NCBI GenBank assembly: GCA_964624955.1
Contig: CAZUZF010000001.1
Location: 1-48,287 of the forward strand
Reading direction: 5' to 3'
DNA from: JACQHJ01 sp964624955
GTDB lineage: Bacteria; Patescibacteriota; Microgenomatia; Levybacterales; UBA12049
Length of the DNA: 48,287 bases
Part shown: positions 34,734 through 43,314 of the stretch, piece after piece
Layout of the letters: each line of letters begins with the position of its first letter
Numbering within the stretch: position 1 is the stretch's first letter
Notes under the pieces: generated by a model
What the model saw: only the letters and a program-made list of their open reading frames with translations
Database searches by the model: none
Told to the model about the DNA's origin: nothing
Position numbers and translations under genes: made by a program

Positions 34734-35075
34734 TTATTGGTTAATAAAATTAACTATATTGTCAACTTTGTTTTTAAGATTAAACTCATAGACGTTGTCA
34801 AAATCTTCAATTTTTATACCTGCGAGTAGGGATTTGTCTTGCCTTATGATAATTTTTTTATCTTTGAATAGTTTTGCAAAATCTTTGTAAGCCTTTTTAT
34901 CATTTGTATCTGCCAATGTGATCACTACAGTATTTTGCTTTTCAAATGCTTTTAAGGCCTTTATATACTCTCTAAGTTGTTCTTTGGAAAGTAGCTTTGC
35001 AACCCTAGCTACCTTTTTTTCGTCTAAGGTTTTATTTGTATAACTTGAGATAACTAATTTTTTTAATTGTTTCAT
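34734..35075 (-). CDS. atpH: ATP synthase F1 subunit delta, shortened
   Basis: Delta joins the peripheral stalk to the top of F1. This version has only 113 residues, against about 175-180 in most bacteria. The C-terminal signature is present (RQDKSLLAGIKIEDFDNVYE at about 78-97, then NKVDNIVNFI). The N-terminal six-helix bundle that binds the alpha subunits seems reduced to about two or three helices (residues 1-55). Reading upstream gives no extra in-frame coding sequence, because atpF ends 2 bases before. Position between atpF and atpA supports the assignment. Either the stalk contact is simplified or another part replaces it. Confidence 0.85.
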   Translation of the reverse strand: MKQLKKLVISSYTNKTLDEKKVARVAKLLSKEQLREYIKALKAFEKQNTVVITLADTNDKKAYKDFAKLFKDKKIIIRQDKSLLAGIKIEDFDNVYEFNLKNKVDNIVNFINQ

Positions 35076-35077
35076 AT

Positions 35078-35581
35078 TTAATTTGTTTTTTTAATATTTT
35101 TTATAGCTTTTTCAACAATCTTTTTTTGTTCGCTTTGGCTAAATACCCCAGTAAGTGATTTTAATAGAATTTCTCTTGCAAGGTCACTAGTTTTTTCTGA
35201 AATTCTTCTTTCAGCTTCTAGTGTTTCTTGTGCAATCTGAGAATGCGCGTCTGAAATTAATTTTTGTGTTTGAGCTCTTGCGCTTTCTTCAATTTGTGCA
35301 GAGAGCAGCCCAGCTTGCAACCGAGCTTCTTCTATAATCTTTTGTGATTGGCTTTGGGCTTTAGACAGAATTTTCTTTTCATCTTCTAAGGCTTTTTCAA
35401 GTGTTTTGGCAGCAACCTCGGCCTGCTTTAGTCCTTGGGTAATCTTATCTTCTCTTTTTTTGATCATATCCATAACCGGCTTATATAAAAAGCGTTTTAA
35501 AAGATAAAATATGATTAAGAAATTTAGAATTTGAGCTCCCAACATGATTGGGTCAAATCCTAAGTTTTTTAGAAATTCCAT
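35078..35581 (-). CDS. atpF: ATP synthase Fo subunit b
   Basis: Subunit b forms the peripheral stalk. The 167-residue protein has an N-terminal membrane helix (about 11-30) and KRFLYKPVMDMIKKREDKI. A long charged coiled coil then runs to about residue 150, with many Ala/Glu/Gln heptads. Length is normal. The TATGG start follows the atpE stop by 6 bases. Only one b gene is present, so the stalk is probably a homodimer. Confidence 0.95.
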   Translation of the reverse strand: MEFLKNLGFDPIMLGAQILNFLIIFYLLKRFLYKPVMDMIKKREDKITQGLKQAEVAAKTLEKALEDEKKILSKAQSQSQKIIEEARLQAGLLSAQIEESARAQTQKLISDAHSQIAQETLEAERRISEKTSDLAREILLKSLTGVFSQSEQKKIVEKAIKNIKKTN

Positions 35582-35587
35582 ATTCTT

Positions 35588-35794
35588 TTACCCTATGAAA
35601 GCTAAAATTAAGGAATAAATTGCAATAGCTTCTGCAAATGCCATTCCTAAAAGCATCGCGGGTAAGACCTTACCTGATGCCTCAGGATTTCTTCCGATTG
35701 CTTCCATGGCTTTTGCTCCAATGAATCCAACTCCGAGAGCTGGACCAATACCTCCAATTGCAATAATCAAACCTCCTGTTAGGCTAAATTCCAT
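35588..35794 (-). CDS. atpE: ATP synthase Fo subunit c
   Basis: The c ring carries ions through Fo. The 68-residue protein has two helices joined by the polar loop EAIGRNPEA (about residues 31-39). The carrier Glu is in GMAFAEAIAIYSLILAF (Glu55 region). The residues after it are Ala-Ile, not the Ser/Thr-Thr of Na+ rings, and helix 1 reads GIGPALGVG without the Na+-binding Gln. A proton-driven enzyme is therefore more likely. The ATG overlaps the atpB stop by one base, and a perfect Shine-Dalgarno sequence lies 7 bases upstream, fitting the high c dosage needed. Confidence 0.96.
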   Translation of the reverse strand: MEFSLTGGLIIAIGGIGPALGVGFIGAKAMEAIGRNPEASGKVLPAMLLGMAFAEAIAIYSLILAFIG

Positions 35795-36531
35795 TAGTGA
35801 CTCACCTCCTCAGCGTTCGTTTTATGAGATGTCATTAAAATAGCCATAAATGCCATGGTCAGCATTGCAAATACAAGTGCCTGAACAAGGCCAACTACAA
35901 ATTCAAGCATTAAAAAGGGCAAGGGAAAGATTATTGCAAATATAGAAGAAACTGTTCCAAGTACTATTTCTCCGGCAAAAATGTTTCCAAAAAGACGGAA
36001 GGATAATGATATAACCTTGGTAATTTCTGAAATGATTTCTAAAAGCCCAATAAAAAGGTTTATAGGGTTTAAGGAAAAAAACCGTAAGAGATATTCGGAA
36101 ATACCGATGGTTTTAATTGAGAGAATATGTGTTGCAACTACAGAAACCAATGCAAGGCCTAAAGTTACATTAAAATCACTAGTTGCGGGTCTTAAAAAAG
36201 GAATTATGGTGTGTTCTTGTCTTATTCCAACTGCGGAAATGCCCGGAATTAATCCTGTCCAGTTTGCGATTAATATAAATATAAAAAATGTCATAAAAAA
36301 AGGAAAAATCTTTCCTGCATTTCTGCCGGAAACAGATACTGTAATGTTGTAAAACTCAGAAATTAAAGATTCTACTGTCGTCTGTAATTTTCCAGGTACA
36401 AGGCTTAAATTTTTTCTAACTAATATAATTAGTCCGATAATAATTCCATCAACCAAAAGCGTATCTAGAAATGAGTTTGTAATGGCAAAATTGCCAAAAT
36501 AAACAATAGGTTCTGCTGCGAACGAAACCAT
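35794..36531 (-). CDS. atpB: ATP synthase Fo subunit a
   Basis: Subunit a forms the half-channels for ions beside the c ring. The 245-residue protein has about five or six helices. The essential Arg is in VISLSFRLFGNIFAGEIVLG (about 178-197). The last helices, GLVQALVFAMLTMAFMAIL, carry the conserved Gln. It is the first gene of the operon. There is no atpI upstream. The promoter TTGACG-N18-TAAAAT ends 7 bases before the ATG and overlaps the end of dnaE. The transcript should have no leader. Confidence 0.96.
   Translation of the reverse strand: MVSFAAEPIVYFGNFAITNSFLDTLLVDGIIIGLIILVRKNLSLVPGKLQTTVESLISEFYNITVSVSGRNAGKIFPFFMTFFIFILIANWTGLIPGISAVGIRQEHTIIPFLRPATSDFNVTLGLALVSVVATHILSIKTIGISEYLLRFFSLNPINLFIGLLEIISEITKVISLSFRLFGNIFAGEIVLGTVSSIFAIIFPLPFLMLEFVVGLVQALVFAMLTMAFMAILMTSHKTNAEEVSH
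35802..35810 (-). promoter_or_regulatory. Perfect Shine-Dalgarno site of atpE
   Basis: On the minus strand the site reads AGGAGGTGA, with 7 bases to the atpE ATG. It lies inside the last codons of atpB. Confidence 0.85.
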
Positions 36532-36538
36532 GTTTACA

Positions 36539-36568
36539 ATTTTACGAAAAATTTGGTGTTATCGTCAA
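36539..36568 (-). promoter_or_regulatory. Leaderless-type promoter of the ATP synthase operon
   Basis: On the minus strand, TTGACG (36568-36563), 18 bases, TAAAAT (36544-36539), then 7 bases to the atpB ATG at 36531. The -35 box includes part of the dnaE stop codon. Confidence 0.7.
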
Positions 36569-39500
36569 GCAGAAGAATTGGTAAATACCTGGATTTTTTC
36601 TGCAATTATCACAGGTTTATCGTTTTTAGAATCAATCCTACCTGTCACTATAACTACATTTTCTTTGGTTAAAATGCTTTTGTACATATCAAAAACTTTT
36701 GGAAAAACTACGCACTCAATTAAAGTTCCGTTTTCGTTTCCAACTGTCAAAAAAGCCATTTCTTTGCTGGTTTTTTTGGTAAAAATACGCCTGATTGTTT
36801 CAATTATTCCACCTATTATTACAGATTGTGACTCAAATTCTTCTTCCAAAGCATCAATTTCATGAGTGATTTTAGCCTTAAGTTGTAGAAGGTTGTCCAT
36901 CTGAGGATGAGCTGTTAAATAAAAGCCTAGAAATTCTTTTTCAAAAGCAAGTTTTTCATTTTGGGAAAACTCTTCAATGTCTAAAGATGTAGTATGAGAA
37001 AATGATGTATTAACAGGATCGTCATCCCCAAAAAGACTACCTTGTCCGCTATTTCCTTCCTTTTTCTTCTTAGTTGCTTTGTCCACAATTTCAGGGTAAT
37101 CCATCAGTAGTTTTGCTCTTTTTCCAAAACAATCCATAGCCCCTGCTTTTATTAAACTTTCAACGGTTTTTTTATTGATTGTAGATAGATCAACCCGATT
37201 GCAAAAGTCTTCAAAGCTTTTAAAAAGACCTTTTCTTCTGTTTTCCAAAATATTTCTAATTGCAGCATCCCCGACATTTTTAATAGCTGAAAGCCCAAAT
37301 CTGATTTTGGTTTTTTTTTCTATGGCAAATTCAGATTCGGATTTATTAATATCAGGTGGAAGTACTTCAACTTTAAGCCTTTTGCATTCACTGACAGCTT
37401 GGGAAATTTTTTCGTTTTTTGTAGGTCCAGTTGTTCCTCTTGATTCAGCAGTTAATAATGCTGTCATAAACTCAACTGGAAAGTGGGCTTTAAGATAGGC
37501 AGTTCTAAAAGCAATTGTCGCATAACAGGCTGCATGTGCTTTACCAAATCCATATCCAGCAAATGGCTCAAACAATATCCAAAGACTTTCCGCCTTTTCA
37601 CTACTCATTCCGTTTTGTACACAGCCACTTACAAAATTATCGTGTTCTTTTTTCATCTCAGAGGGAATTTTTTTACCAACTGCTTTTCGAAGCTTATCTG
37701 CTGTCAACCAGGAATATCCGGCAACTTTAATGGCGGTAAGAAGCATATCGTCCTGGAAGGTGATAATGCCGTATGATTCTTTTAATACATCTTCAAGTCT
37801 TGGATCTGGGTATTTAATAAGTTTTGGGTTGTTTTTCCTTTTTATAAATTCAGGGATGTTTGCCATAGGTCCTGGTCTATAAAGTGCTACCATTGCCTGT
37901 AAATCAAAAATTGTTGTGGGTTTAAGCTCTTTGATGTATCTTCTCATTCCTGCAGACTCTAGCTGGAAAATACCGGTTGTTTCGCCTGAGGATAAAAGCT
38001 TATACGTTTTTTCGTCTTCAAAAGAAACTAGGGAAAAATCAACCTTTTTTTCCTCATTTATTTCAATAAATCGTAAAGCTTCCTGGATAATGGTTAGGTT
38101 TCTAAGTCCCAAAAAATCTATTTTTAAAAGTCCTACACCTGCAAAATCTGCTCCTATTGAGTACATGTCATACTGTGTAATTATTTTTTCTCCATTTGTT
38201 TCTCTCTGCAGGGGAGTGTATTCAGTTATATCTTTATCAGCAATTACAACTCCAGCAGCATGAACTGAGGCATGACGGGCCACACCTTCTAATTTTCTGG
38301 CAAGATTTAAAATTCTTTTTGTATCATCCTCCATTGTATACGCAATTTTTAGCTCCGGGGACTGTTCTAAAGCTTTATCTATAGTCATTGCGTGTCCTTG
38401 CCAGCCTGGGGGGATCATTTTGGCAATTCTATCTGGTATTGCGTAAGGGTATCCTAAAACTCTTCCGACATCCCGAACTGATCCTCTTGCTTCCATGGTT
38501 CCAAAAGTAATAATCTGGGCAACCTTATCATGTCCATACTTTTGTCTGACATACTCGATTACTTCATCCCTTCTATTGTCTGCAAAATCTAAATCAATAT
38601 CAGGAGGAGAAGGTCTCATTGGATTTAAAAACCTTTCAAAAGGAAGCTTGAAAAAAAGGGGATCAATATCTGAAATACCTAAAGCGTAGGAGACAATAGA
38701 TCCAGCGTTTGAACCTCTTCCAGGACCAACAGTTATTCCTTTTGATTTTGCCCAAGCGACAAAATCAGCAACAATTAAAATATATGTTTCATATCCTTTG
38801 CCCAAGATCACAGAAAGCTCGTAATCAACCCTTTGTCTTATTTCTTTTGTAATCTCTCTGTATCTTTTTTTAAGACCTTGGGCTACTTTTTCCCTCATAA
38901 TATCTGCTGGAGTTTTTGCTTTTGGAACTTCAAAGGAAGGCATAATCCATTTGTTAAGAGGAATTTCAACGTTACACTTATCAGCAATTTTTACAGTATT
39001 TTCTATAGCTTCTGGTGTTTGGACAAAAAGACCAGTCATTTCTTCAGGGGATTTAATGTAAAAATCAGGGGATTCAATCATGGTAAGTTTTCTGTCTTTA
39101 TCAGCTATAAATGTTTGGGTTTGGATGCATAAAAGTGCTTCCTGCGCTTCGGCATCATCTGGTTTTATATAATGATTGTCGTTTGTTGCAACTAAAGGAA
39201 TACCCATTTTTTGGGATAGGTCAATTAGCTTTGGGTTTACATTATCTTGATCAGGAATGTTTATGTGTTTTTGGATTTCTAAATAAAAATTGCCTTTACC
39301 AAATATTTGGGATAATCTAGTAGCTCTTTCTTGGGCAATCTTATCTTGGTTTTTCAAAAGTGGTTCAGTAACAAAGCCACTGAGGCATGCAGAAAGACAG
39401 ATAAGTCCCTTACTATACTTTTCTAAAAGTTCTAAATCAGTTCTGGGTCTGTAATAATAACCTTCAAGTCCTGCAACGGAGATTATTTTCATTAGGTTTT

Positions 39501-39798
39501 TATAGCCGTTAAAATCTTTGGCAAGAAGGATAAGATGGTTTGCGTCTGAATCAATCCCTGCTTCCTTATCGTGCCTACTTCTTTTTGCAACATAAATCTC
39601 TGCTCCAATAATAGGTTTAATATTTTCCGCAACACATTCTTTATAAAACTGGATTACGCCATACATGTTGCCATGATCTGTTATGGCAATTGCGTTCATA
39701 CCCAGTTCTTTGACACGGGAAACCATGTCTTTTATTTTAGAAAGACCATCAAGCAATGAATACTCACTGTGATTGTGAAGATGAACAAAATCAGCCAT
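36565..39798 (-). CDS. dnaE: DNA polymerase III alpha subunit
   Basis: The replicative polymerase, DnaE1 type. Its 1077 residues begin with a PHP domain (FVHLHNHSEYSLLDG at 4-18, ITDHGNMYG, GAEIYV), which often carries proofreading or metal functions. The palm follows with GPGRGSNAGSIVSYALGI and the catalytic acids in PPDIDLDFADNRRDEV (about 398-413). Fingers and the helix-hairpin-helix segment are next (ETTGIFQLESAGMR, SYGIITFQDDM, FGKAHAACYATIAF). A C-terminal OB fold with VIIGGIIETIRRIFTKK ends it. Length is somewhat short of the 1160 of E. coli, mainly at the C-terminus. It lies 2 bases after the GGDEF gene and ends the long minus-strand run. Confidence 0.96.
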   Translation of the reverse strand: MADFVHLHNHSEYSLLDGLSKIKDMVSRVKELGMNAIAITDHGNMYGVIQFYKECVAENIKPIIGAEIYVAKRSRHDKEAGIDSDANHLILLAKDFNGYKNLMKIISVAGLEGYYYRPRTDLELLEKYSKGLICLSACLSGFVTEPLLKNQDKIAQERATRLSQIFGKGNFYLEIQKHINIPDQDNVNPKLIDLSQKMGIPLVATNDNHYIKPDDAEAQEALLCIQTQTFIADKDRKLTMIESPDFYIKSPEEMTGLFVQTPEAIENTVKIADKCNVEIPLNKWIMPSFEVPKAKTPADIMREKVAQGLKKRYREITKEIRQRVDYELSVILGKGYETYILIVADFVAWAKSKGITVGPGRGSNAGSIVSYALGISDIDPLFFKLPFERFLNPMRPSPPDIDLDFADNRRDEVIEYVRQKYGHDKVAQIITFGTMEARGSVRDVGRVLGYPYAIPDRIAKMIPPGWQGHAMTIDKALEQSPELKIAYTMEDDTKRILNLARKLEGVARHASVHAAGVVIADKDITEYTPLQRETNGEKIITQYDMYSIGADFAGVGLLKIDFLGLRNLTIIQEALRFIEINEEKKVDFSLVSFEDEKTYKLLSSGETTGIFQLESAGMRRYIKELKPTTIFDLQAMVALYRPGPMANIPEFIKRKNNPKLIKYPDPRLEDVLKESYGIITFQDDMLLTAIKVAGYSWLTADKLRKAVGKKIPSEMKKEHDNFVSGCVQNGMSSEKAESLWILFEPFAGYGFGKAHAACYATIAFRTAYLKAHFPVEFMTALLTAESRGTTGPTKNEKISQAVSECKRLKVEVLPPDINKSESEFAIEKKTKIRFGLSAIKNVGDAAIRNILENRRKGLFKSFEDFCNRVDLSTINKKTVESLIKAGAMDCFGKRAKLLMDYPEIVDKATKKKKEGNSGQGSLFGDDDPVNTSFSHTTSLDIEEFSQNEKLAFEKEFLGFYLTAHPQMDNLLQLKAKITHEIDALEEEFESQSVIIGGIIETIRRIFTKKTSKEMAFLTVGNENGTLIECVVFPKVFDMYKSILTKENVVIVTGRIDSKNDKPVIIAEKIQVFTNSSA

Positions 39799-39800
39799 AT

Positions 39801-40601
39801 TTAACCAAGAAGTATATTACTTCTATTTCTTCCTTTCCTTTTTGCTGTATACAAAGCAGCGTCTACTGCACCAAAAAATTGTTCCCCGTCTATTCCTGGT
39901 TTATATACCCCTCCGCCAATACTAACTGTTATAGGTATACGCACTCCAAAACCATCTTTCTCAACCACGTAAGGTTCACTTCCAACTGAATGTCTTAGGT
40001 TTTCTGCTATTGTGTAAAGAATAGTAGGATCGTAAAGATTGGGTAAAATTACTACAAATTCCTCACCACCGTACCTAAAAACAGTATCGTTTTCTTCTCC
40101 TCTTAGTCTTACTTGTCTAACTCCTGATGCTAGATTTCTTGCTGTTTGGACAAGGACGCTATTTCCGACAGGATGACCCCATTTATCATTTACACCTTTA
40201 AAATGATCAATATCTGCGATCAACATGCCGAATGGTTGTCCTCTTTCCAAAAGAGCAGCATATTGCTCGTCAAATGACCTACGGTTATCCAGTCCTGTTA
40301 AGCTATCTTTAGTTGCTTTTTCCGTTTGTTGTCTTGCATATTCCTCTGCGCTTAAAACTCTTCTGTTTGCTGTTTCTTTTTTTTCTGCCGACCTATCTAC
40401 CAACAACTCACGTGAGACAAGAGAGCGTGCAATAAGATCTGCTCTTTCTTGAGGTTTGATTAATCCTTTTTCCACTTTTGCATCAAGTGTTAGTATCCAC
40501 TGTGCAGTTGCTTCTACTCTAGCATCAATGTTTCTTCTTCTTTCACTTCTTCTCTCCGCTGGGTTTGGGACTGCTGTTTCAACCTTTGTGTCTGCTGTCA
40601 T
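39801..40601 (-). CDS. GGDEF-domain protein, probable diguanylate cyclase
   Basis: The family makes c-di-GMP from two GTP. Of 266 residues, the N-terminal about 95 are a charged helical region without a known sensor or membrane segment. The GGDEF domain follows, with DSLTGLDNRRSFDE (99-112), IADIDHFKGVNDKWGHPVGN (128-147) and RYGGEEFVVILP (176-187). The active-site GGEEF is intact. The product-inhibition RxxD site is not: EEND occupies 169-172. The gene overlaps the gatB stop by 4 bases (ATGA) and has a strong GGAGG 7 bases upstream, so it is clearly translated. Arg outnumbers Lys, unlike its neighbours. No EAL or PilZ protein is in the window. Confidence 0.9.
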   Translation of the reverse strand: MTADTKVETAVPNPAERRSERRRNIDARVEATAQWILTLDAKVEKGLIKPQERADLIARSLVSRELLVDRSAEKKETANRRVLSAEEYARQQTEKATKDSLTGLDNRRSFDEQYAALLERGQPFGMLIADIDHFKGVNDKWGHPVGNSVLVQTARNLASGVRQVRLRGEENDTVFRYGGEEFVVILPNLYDPTILYTIAENLRHSVGSEPYVVEKDGFGVRIPITVSIGGGVYKPGIDGEQFFGAVDAALYTAKRKGRNRSNILLG

Positions 40602-41911
40602 TTTAATTCCTCCAAAATTAGCTCCTTTAGTCTTTTTGTATCAATTTTCTTTCTTATAACGTACATAACTTGTCCTATTACAAATTGTAATACGTTTGTA
40701 TTTCCTTTTTGGTAAGACTGTCTAATTTTAGGATTTTTTGTGAGAGTCTGTCTAATTATTTTTCTTAGTGTATCTTCTGAAACCTTTTCCACCTTAGAAG
40801 TTTCTAATATTTCTTCAATTAATTTTGCAGGCAAAATCTTGTCAATATTTATTTTTTTATTGATAATATAGTTTGCAATTTGTTTGGCAGTTACATTTTT
40901 ATCTAGCTTAACAGCTTCTTCAAAATAATCGGCAAGATCCTTTTCTTTTGTTAAAATTTGTGCGTCATATTCGGTAATGTTGTATTGCTTTACAAATCTT
41001 ATTAGTTTTTCATCTGGAAGCTCTGGCAGTGCTTTTTTTAGTTTGTCAATTTGTTCCTTTTCCCATCTGATTGGAGGAATATCGGGTTCTGGAAAATATC
41101 TGTAATCATTTGCCTCTTCTTTTATTCTTTGACTTAGTGTTTTTTGTTTATTTTCATCCCAGCCCCTTGTTTCCTGGATAGGAGTTTCTCCTTTCTCAAG
41201 GATTTCTAATTGTCTTTTAATCTCATAATCAATTGCTTTTTCAACGAAGCTAAAGGAGTTAATGTTTTTAACCTCAACTTTGTATTTGGGTAAATCGTAA
41301 GATTCTGGATTTAGAGAGATGGAAATATTTGGTTCAAGCCTCATCTGACCTTTTTCCATGTCTGCATCAGAAACGCCTAAATATCTTACGATTTGCTGCA
41401 GTTTTTGAAGATATGTTTTGACATCCTCTGCATTGTGAAAATCAGGCTCTGTGACTATTTCAACCAGGGGAACGCCGCTTCTGTTAAAATCAATAAGGCT
41501 AACATTTTCATTATCAATTTTTTCATGTAAAAGCTTTCCTGTATCTTCTTCCATGTGTACTCTTCTAATCTTTATTTTCTTTCCATTGATATTTAAGGAT
41601 CCGTTTATACAGAAAGGCTGGTCATATTGGGAAATTTGGTAGCCCTTGGGAAGGTCAGGATAGAAATAATTTTTTCTGTCAAATTTAGAAAATAGGGGAA
41701 TATCGCAATTTAAGGCAAGGCCGATTTGTACACACCATTCTATCGCTTTTTTGTTGGCAACCGGTAGTGCTCCGGGAAGGCCCAGGCAAACAGGGCAAGT
41801 ATGGGTATTTGGTTTTTTGCCAAAATAATCAGAGGAACAATTACAAAACATTTTTCGTTTTGTTTTTAGCTCAACGTGTACTTCAAGACCAATTATTGCT
41901 TTATGATTCAT
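40598..41911 (-). CDS. gatB: Asp/Glu-tRNA amidotransferase subunit B
   Basis: GatB binds and activates Glu-tRNA-Gln (or Asp-tRNA-Asn) for amidation. The 437-residue protein starts MNHKAIIGLEVHVELKT. It has the zinc-type Cys set (MFCNCSS and CPVCLG), PDLPKGYQISQYDQP and VRRVHMEEDTG-like IRRVHMEEDTGK. DFNRSGVPLVEIVTEPD and the YRYFPEPDIPP region follow, then the helical and YqeY-like tRNA-binding tail. An ATG at 41926 would add five residues. I prefer 41911 because AAAGGA lies 6 bases upstream and MNHKAIIGLEVHVEL is the family start. It overlaps gatA by 11 bases and the GGDEF gene by 4. Confidence 0.95.
   Translation of the reverse strand: MNHKAIIGLEVHVELKTKRKMFCNCSSDYFGKKPNTHTCPVCLGLPGALPVANKKAIEWCVQIGLALNCDIPLFSKFDRKNYFYPDLPKGYQISQYDQPFCINGSLNINGKKIKIRRVHMEEDTGKLLHEKIDNENVSLIDFNRSGVPLVEIVTEPDFHNAEDVKTYLQKLQQIVRYLGVSDADMEKGQMRLEPNISISLNPESYDLPKYKVEVKNINSFSFVEKAIDYEIKRQLEILEKGETPIQETRGWDENKQKTLSQRIKEEANDYRYFPEPDIPPIRWEKEQIDKLKKALPELPDEKLIRFVKQYNITEYDAQILTKEKDLADYFEEAVKLDKNVTAKQIANYIINKKINIDKILPAKLIEEILETSKVEKVSEDTLRKIIRQTLTKNPKIRQSYQKGNTNVLQFVIGQVMYVIRKKIDTKRLKELILEELK
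40609..40613 (-). promoter_or_regulatory. Strong Shine-Dalgarno site of the GGDEF gene
   Basis: The minus strand reads TTTTGGAGGAATTAAA before the ATG. The GGAGG core is 7 bases from the start and lies inside gatB. Confidence 0.8.
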
Positions 41912-43313
41912 ACGGATTCCTTTCATGCCAGTTGTGTTCTATCTCATATTTGTGGCCAAGATTAAAAAGTAATTCTTCATTAAAATGTGGTCCAATTATT
42001 TGCATTCCTATAGGTAAGTCATTGACAAAGCCGGTTGGGACAGAAAGTGCCGGGTGTCCTGTTATGTTGGCAGTAACAGTTAAAATATCTGATAAATACA
42101 TTGATAAGGGGTCGTTAACCTTCTCCCCTATTTTCCAAGGAAGAGTAGGGGAGACAGGTGCAATTATTGCATCAACTTTCTCAAAAGCTTTTTTGAAGTC
42201 TTCTATTAAAAGAGTTCTAACTTTCAATGCCTTTTTGTAATATGCATCATAATATCCAACTGACAGCGTAAACGTTCCAAGCATTATTCTTCTTTTTGCT
42301 TCCTCTCCAAAACTACCCCTATCATTTCCATATCTAATGCCATCATATCTACTGAGATTAGATGAAACCTCAGCCGGTTGGATAATGTAATAACAGGCAG
42401 TGGCGTATTCAGTATGTTGGAGTGAAATTTGCTCAATTTTAGCTCCATTTTGCTCATAAAACTTAATGGCTTTTTCAATATTTTCTTTCACCTTAAAATC
42501 CATTCCATAAGCAAAATATTCTTTGGGGATTCCTAATTTTATTCCTTTAATATCTTTGTTAAGGTTGTTTACATAATTTGGAACACTAACAGGTGGAGTT
42601 GTTGAGTCAAGAGGGTCAATACCTGCTGTTATGTTTAAAAATATAGCACTGTCTTCAACTGTTTTTGTAAAATGGCCAATACTGTCAAGAGAAGAAGCCA
42701 TGGCAACTACTCCATACCTTGATACCCTTCCATATGTGGGTTTAAGACCTACTGTATTTGTAAAGCTGGCAGGAAGCCTTATAGAGCCTCCTGTATCAGT
42801 TGCGGTTGCTGCAATTGCCATATTAGAAGCTACGCTAACTGCTGATCCGCTTGAAGATCCTCCTGGAACATAGTCTTCATTCCATGGATTTTTGGTAGGT
42901 CCAAAATCTGAATTTTCTCCGCTTGATCCATGTGCCCAGGCATCCATATTTGTTTTTCCAATGATTACACAACCTGCTTCTTTTAGTTTTTTAACTACAG
43001 TTGCATCATATTGGGGAATATATCCTTTTAAAACGTTTGAGCCAGCTGTAGTTTGAATATCTTTTGTAAGGTAAATATCTTTTAGGGCAATTGGGATACC
43101 AAGTAAAGGTAGCTCTTGTCCTTTAGATATTAGTTTATCTGCATGTCTTGCTTGTTCTAAAGCCTCACTTTTACAAACAGTGATAAAAGCATTTAGCTTT
43201 CCGTTTAGTCTTTCAATTTGTTCCAAATGGGCGTTTAAAAGCTCTACAGCGCTAAACTGTTTTTTTAGTAAACCTTGTTTTGCTTGTTTTATAGTTAGTT
43301 TATTTAAAATCAT
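41901..43313 (-). CDS. gatA: Asp/Glu-tRNA amidotransferase subunit A
   Basis: GatA is the glutaminase half that feeds ammonia to GatB. The 470-residue protein carries the amidase signature triad. Lys78 is in PIALKDIYLT, the cis-Ser153 in PGGSSSGSAVSVAS, and the nucleophile Ser177 in TDTGGSIRLPASF. The family's GLKPTYGRVSRYGVVAMASS and NITGHPALSVPTGF-like stretches are present. Length is normal. It starts 1 base after the histidine-phosphatase gene and overlaps gatB by 11 bases. Confidence 0.97.
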   Translation of the reverse strand: MILNKLTIKQAKQGLLKKQFSAVELLNAHLEQIERLNGKLNAFITVCKSEALEQARHADKLISKGQELPLLGIPIALKDIYLTKDIQTTAGSNVLKGYIPQYDATVVKKLKEAGCVIIGKTNMDAWAHGSSGENSDFGPTKNPWNEDYVPGGSSSGSAVSVASNMAIAATATDTGGSIRLPASFTNTVGLKPTYGRVSRYGVVAMASSLDSIGHFTKTVEDSAIFLNITAGIDPLDSTTPPVSVPNYVNNLNKDIKGIKLGIPKEYFAYGMDFKVKENIEKAIKFYEQNGAKIEQISLQHTEYATACYYIIQPAEVSSNLSRYDGIRYGNDRGSFGEEAKRRIMLGTFTLSVGYYDAYYKKALKVRTLLIEDFKKAFEKVDAIIAPVSPTLPWKIGEKVNDPLSMYLSDILTVTANITGHPALSVPTGFVNDLPIGMQIIGPHFNEELLFNLGHKYEIEHNWHERNPYES

Positions 43314-43314
43314 A

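Noticed and set aside
36565..40601. Alternative genetic code with TGA as Gly (as in Gracilibacteria)
   Set aside because: dnaE and gatB both end in TGA at sensible family ends, with the next gene starting immediately. No in-frame TGA was noted in core genes.
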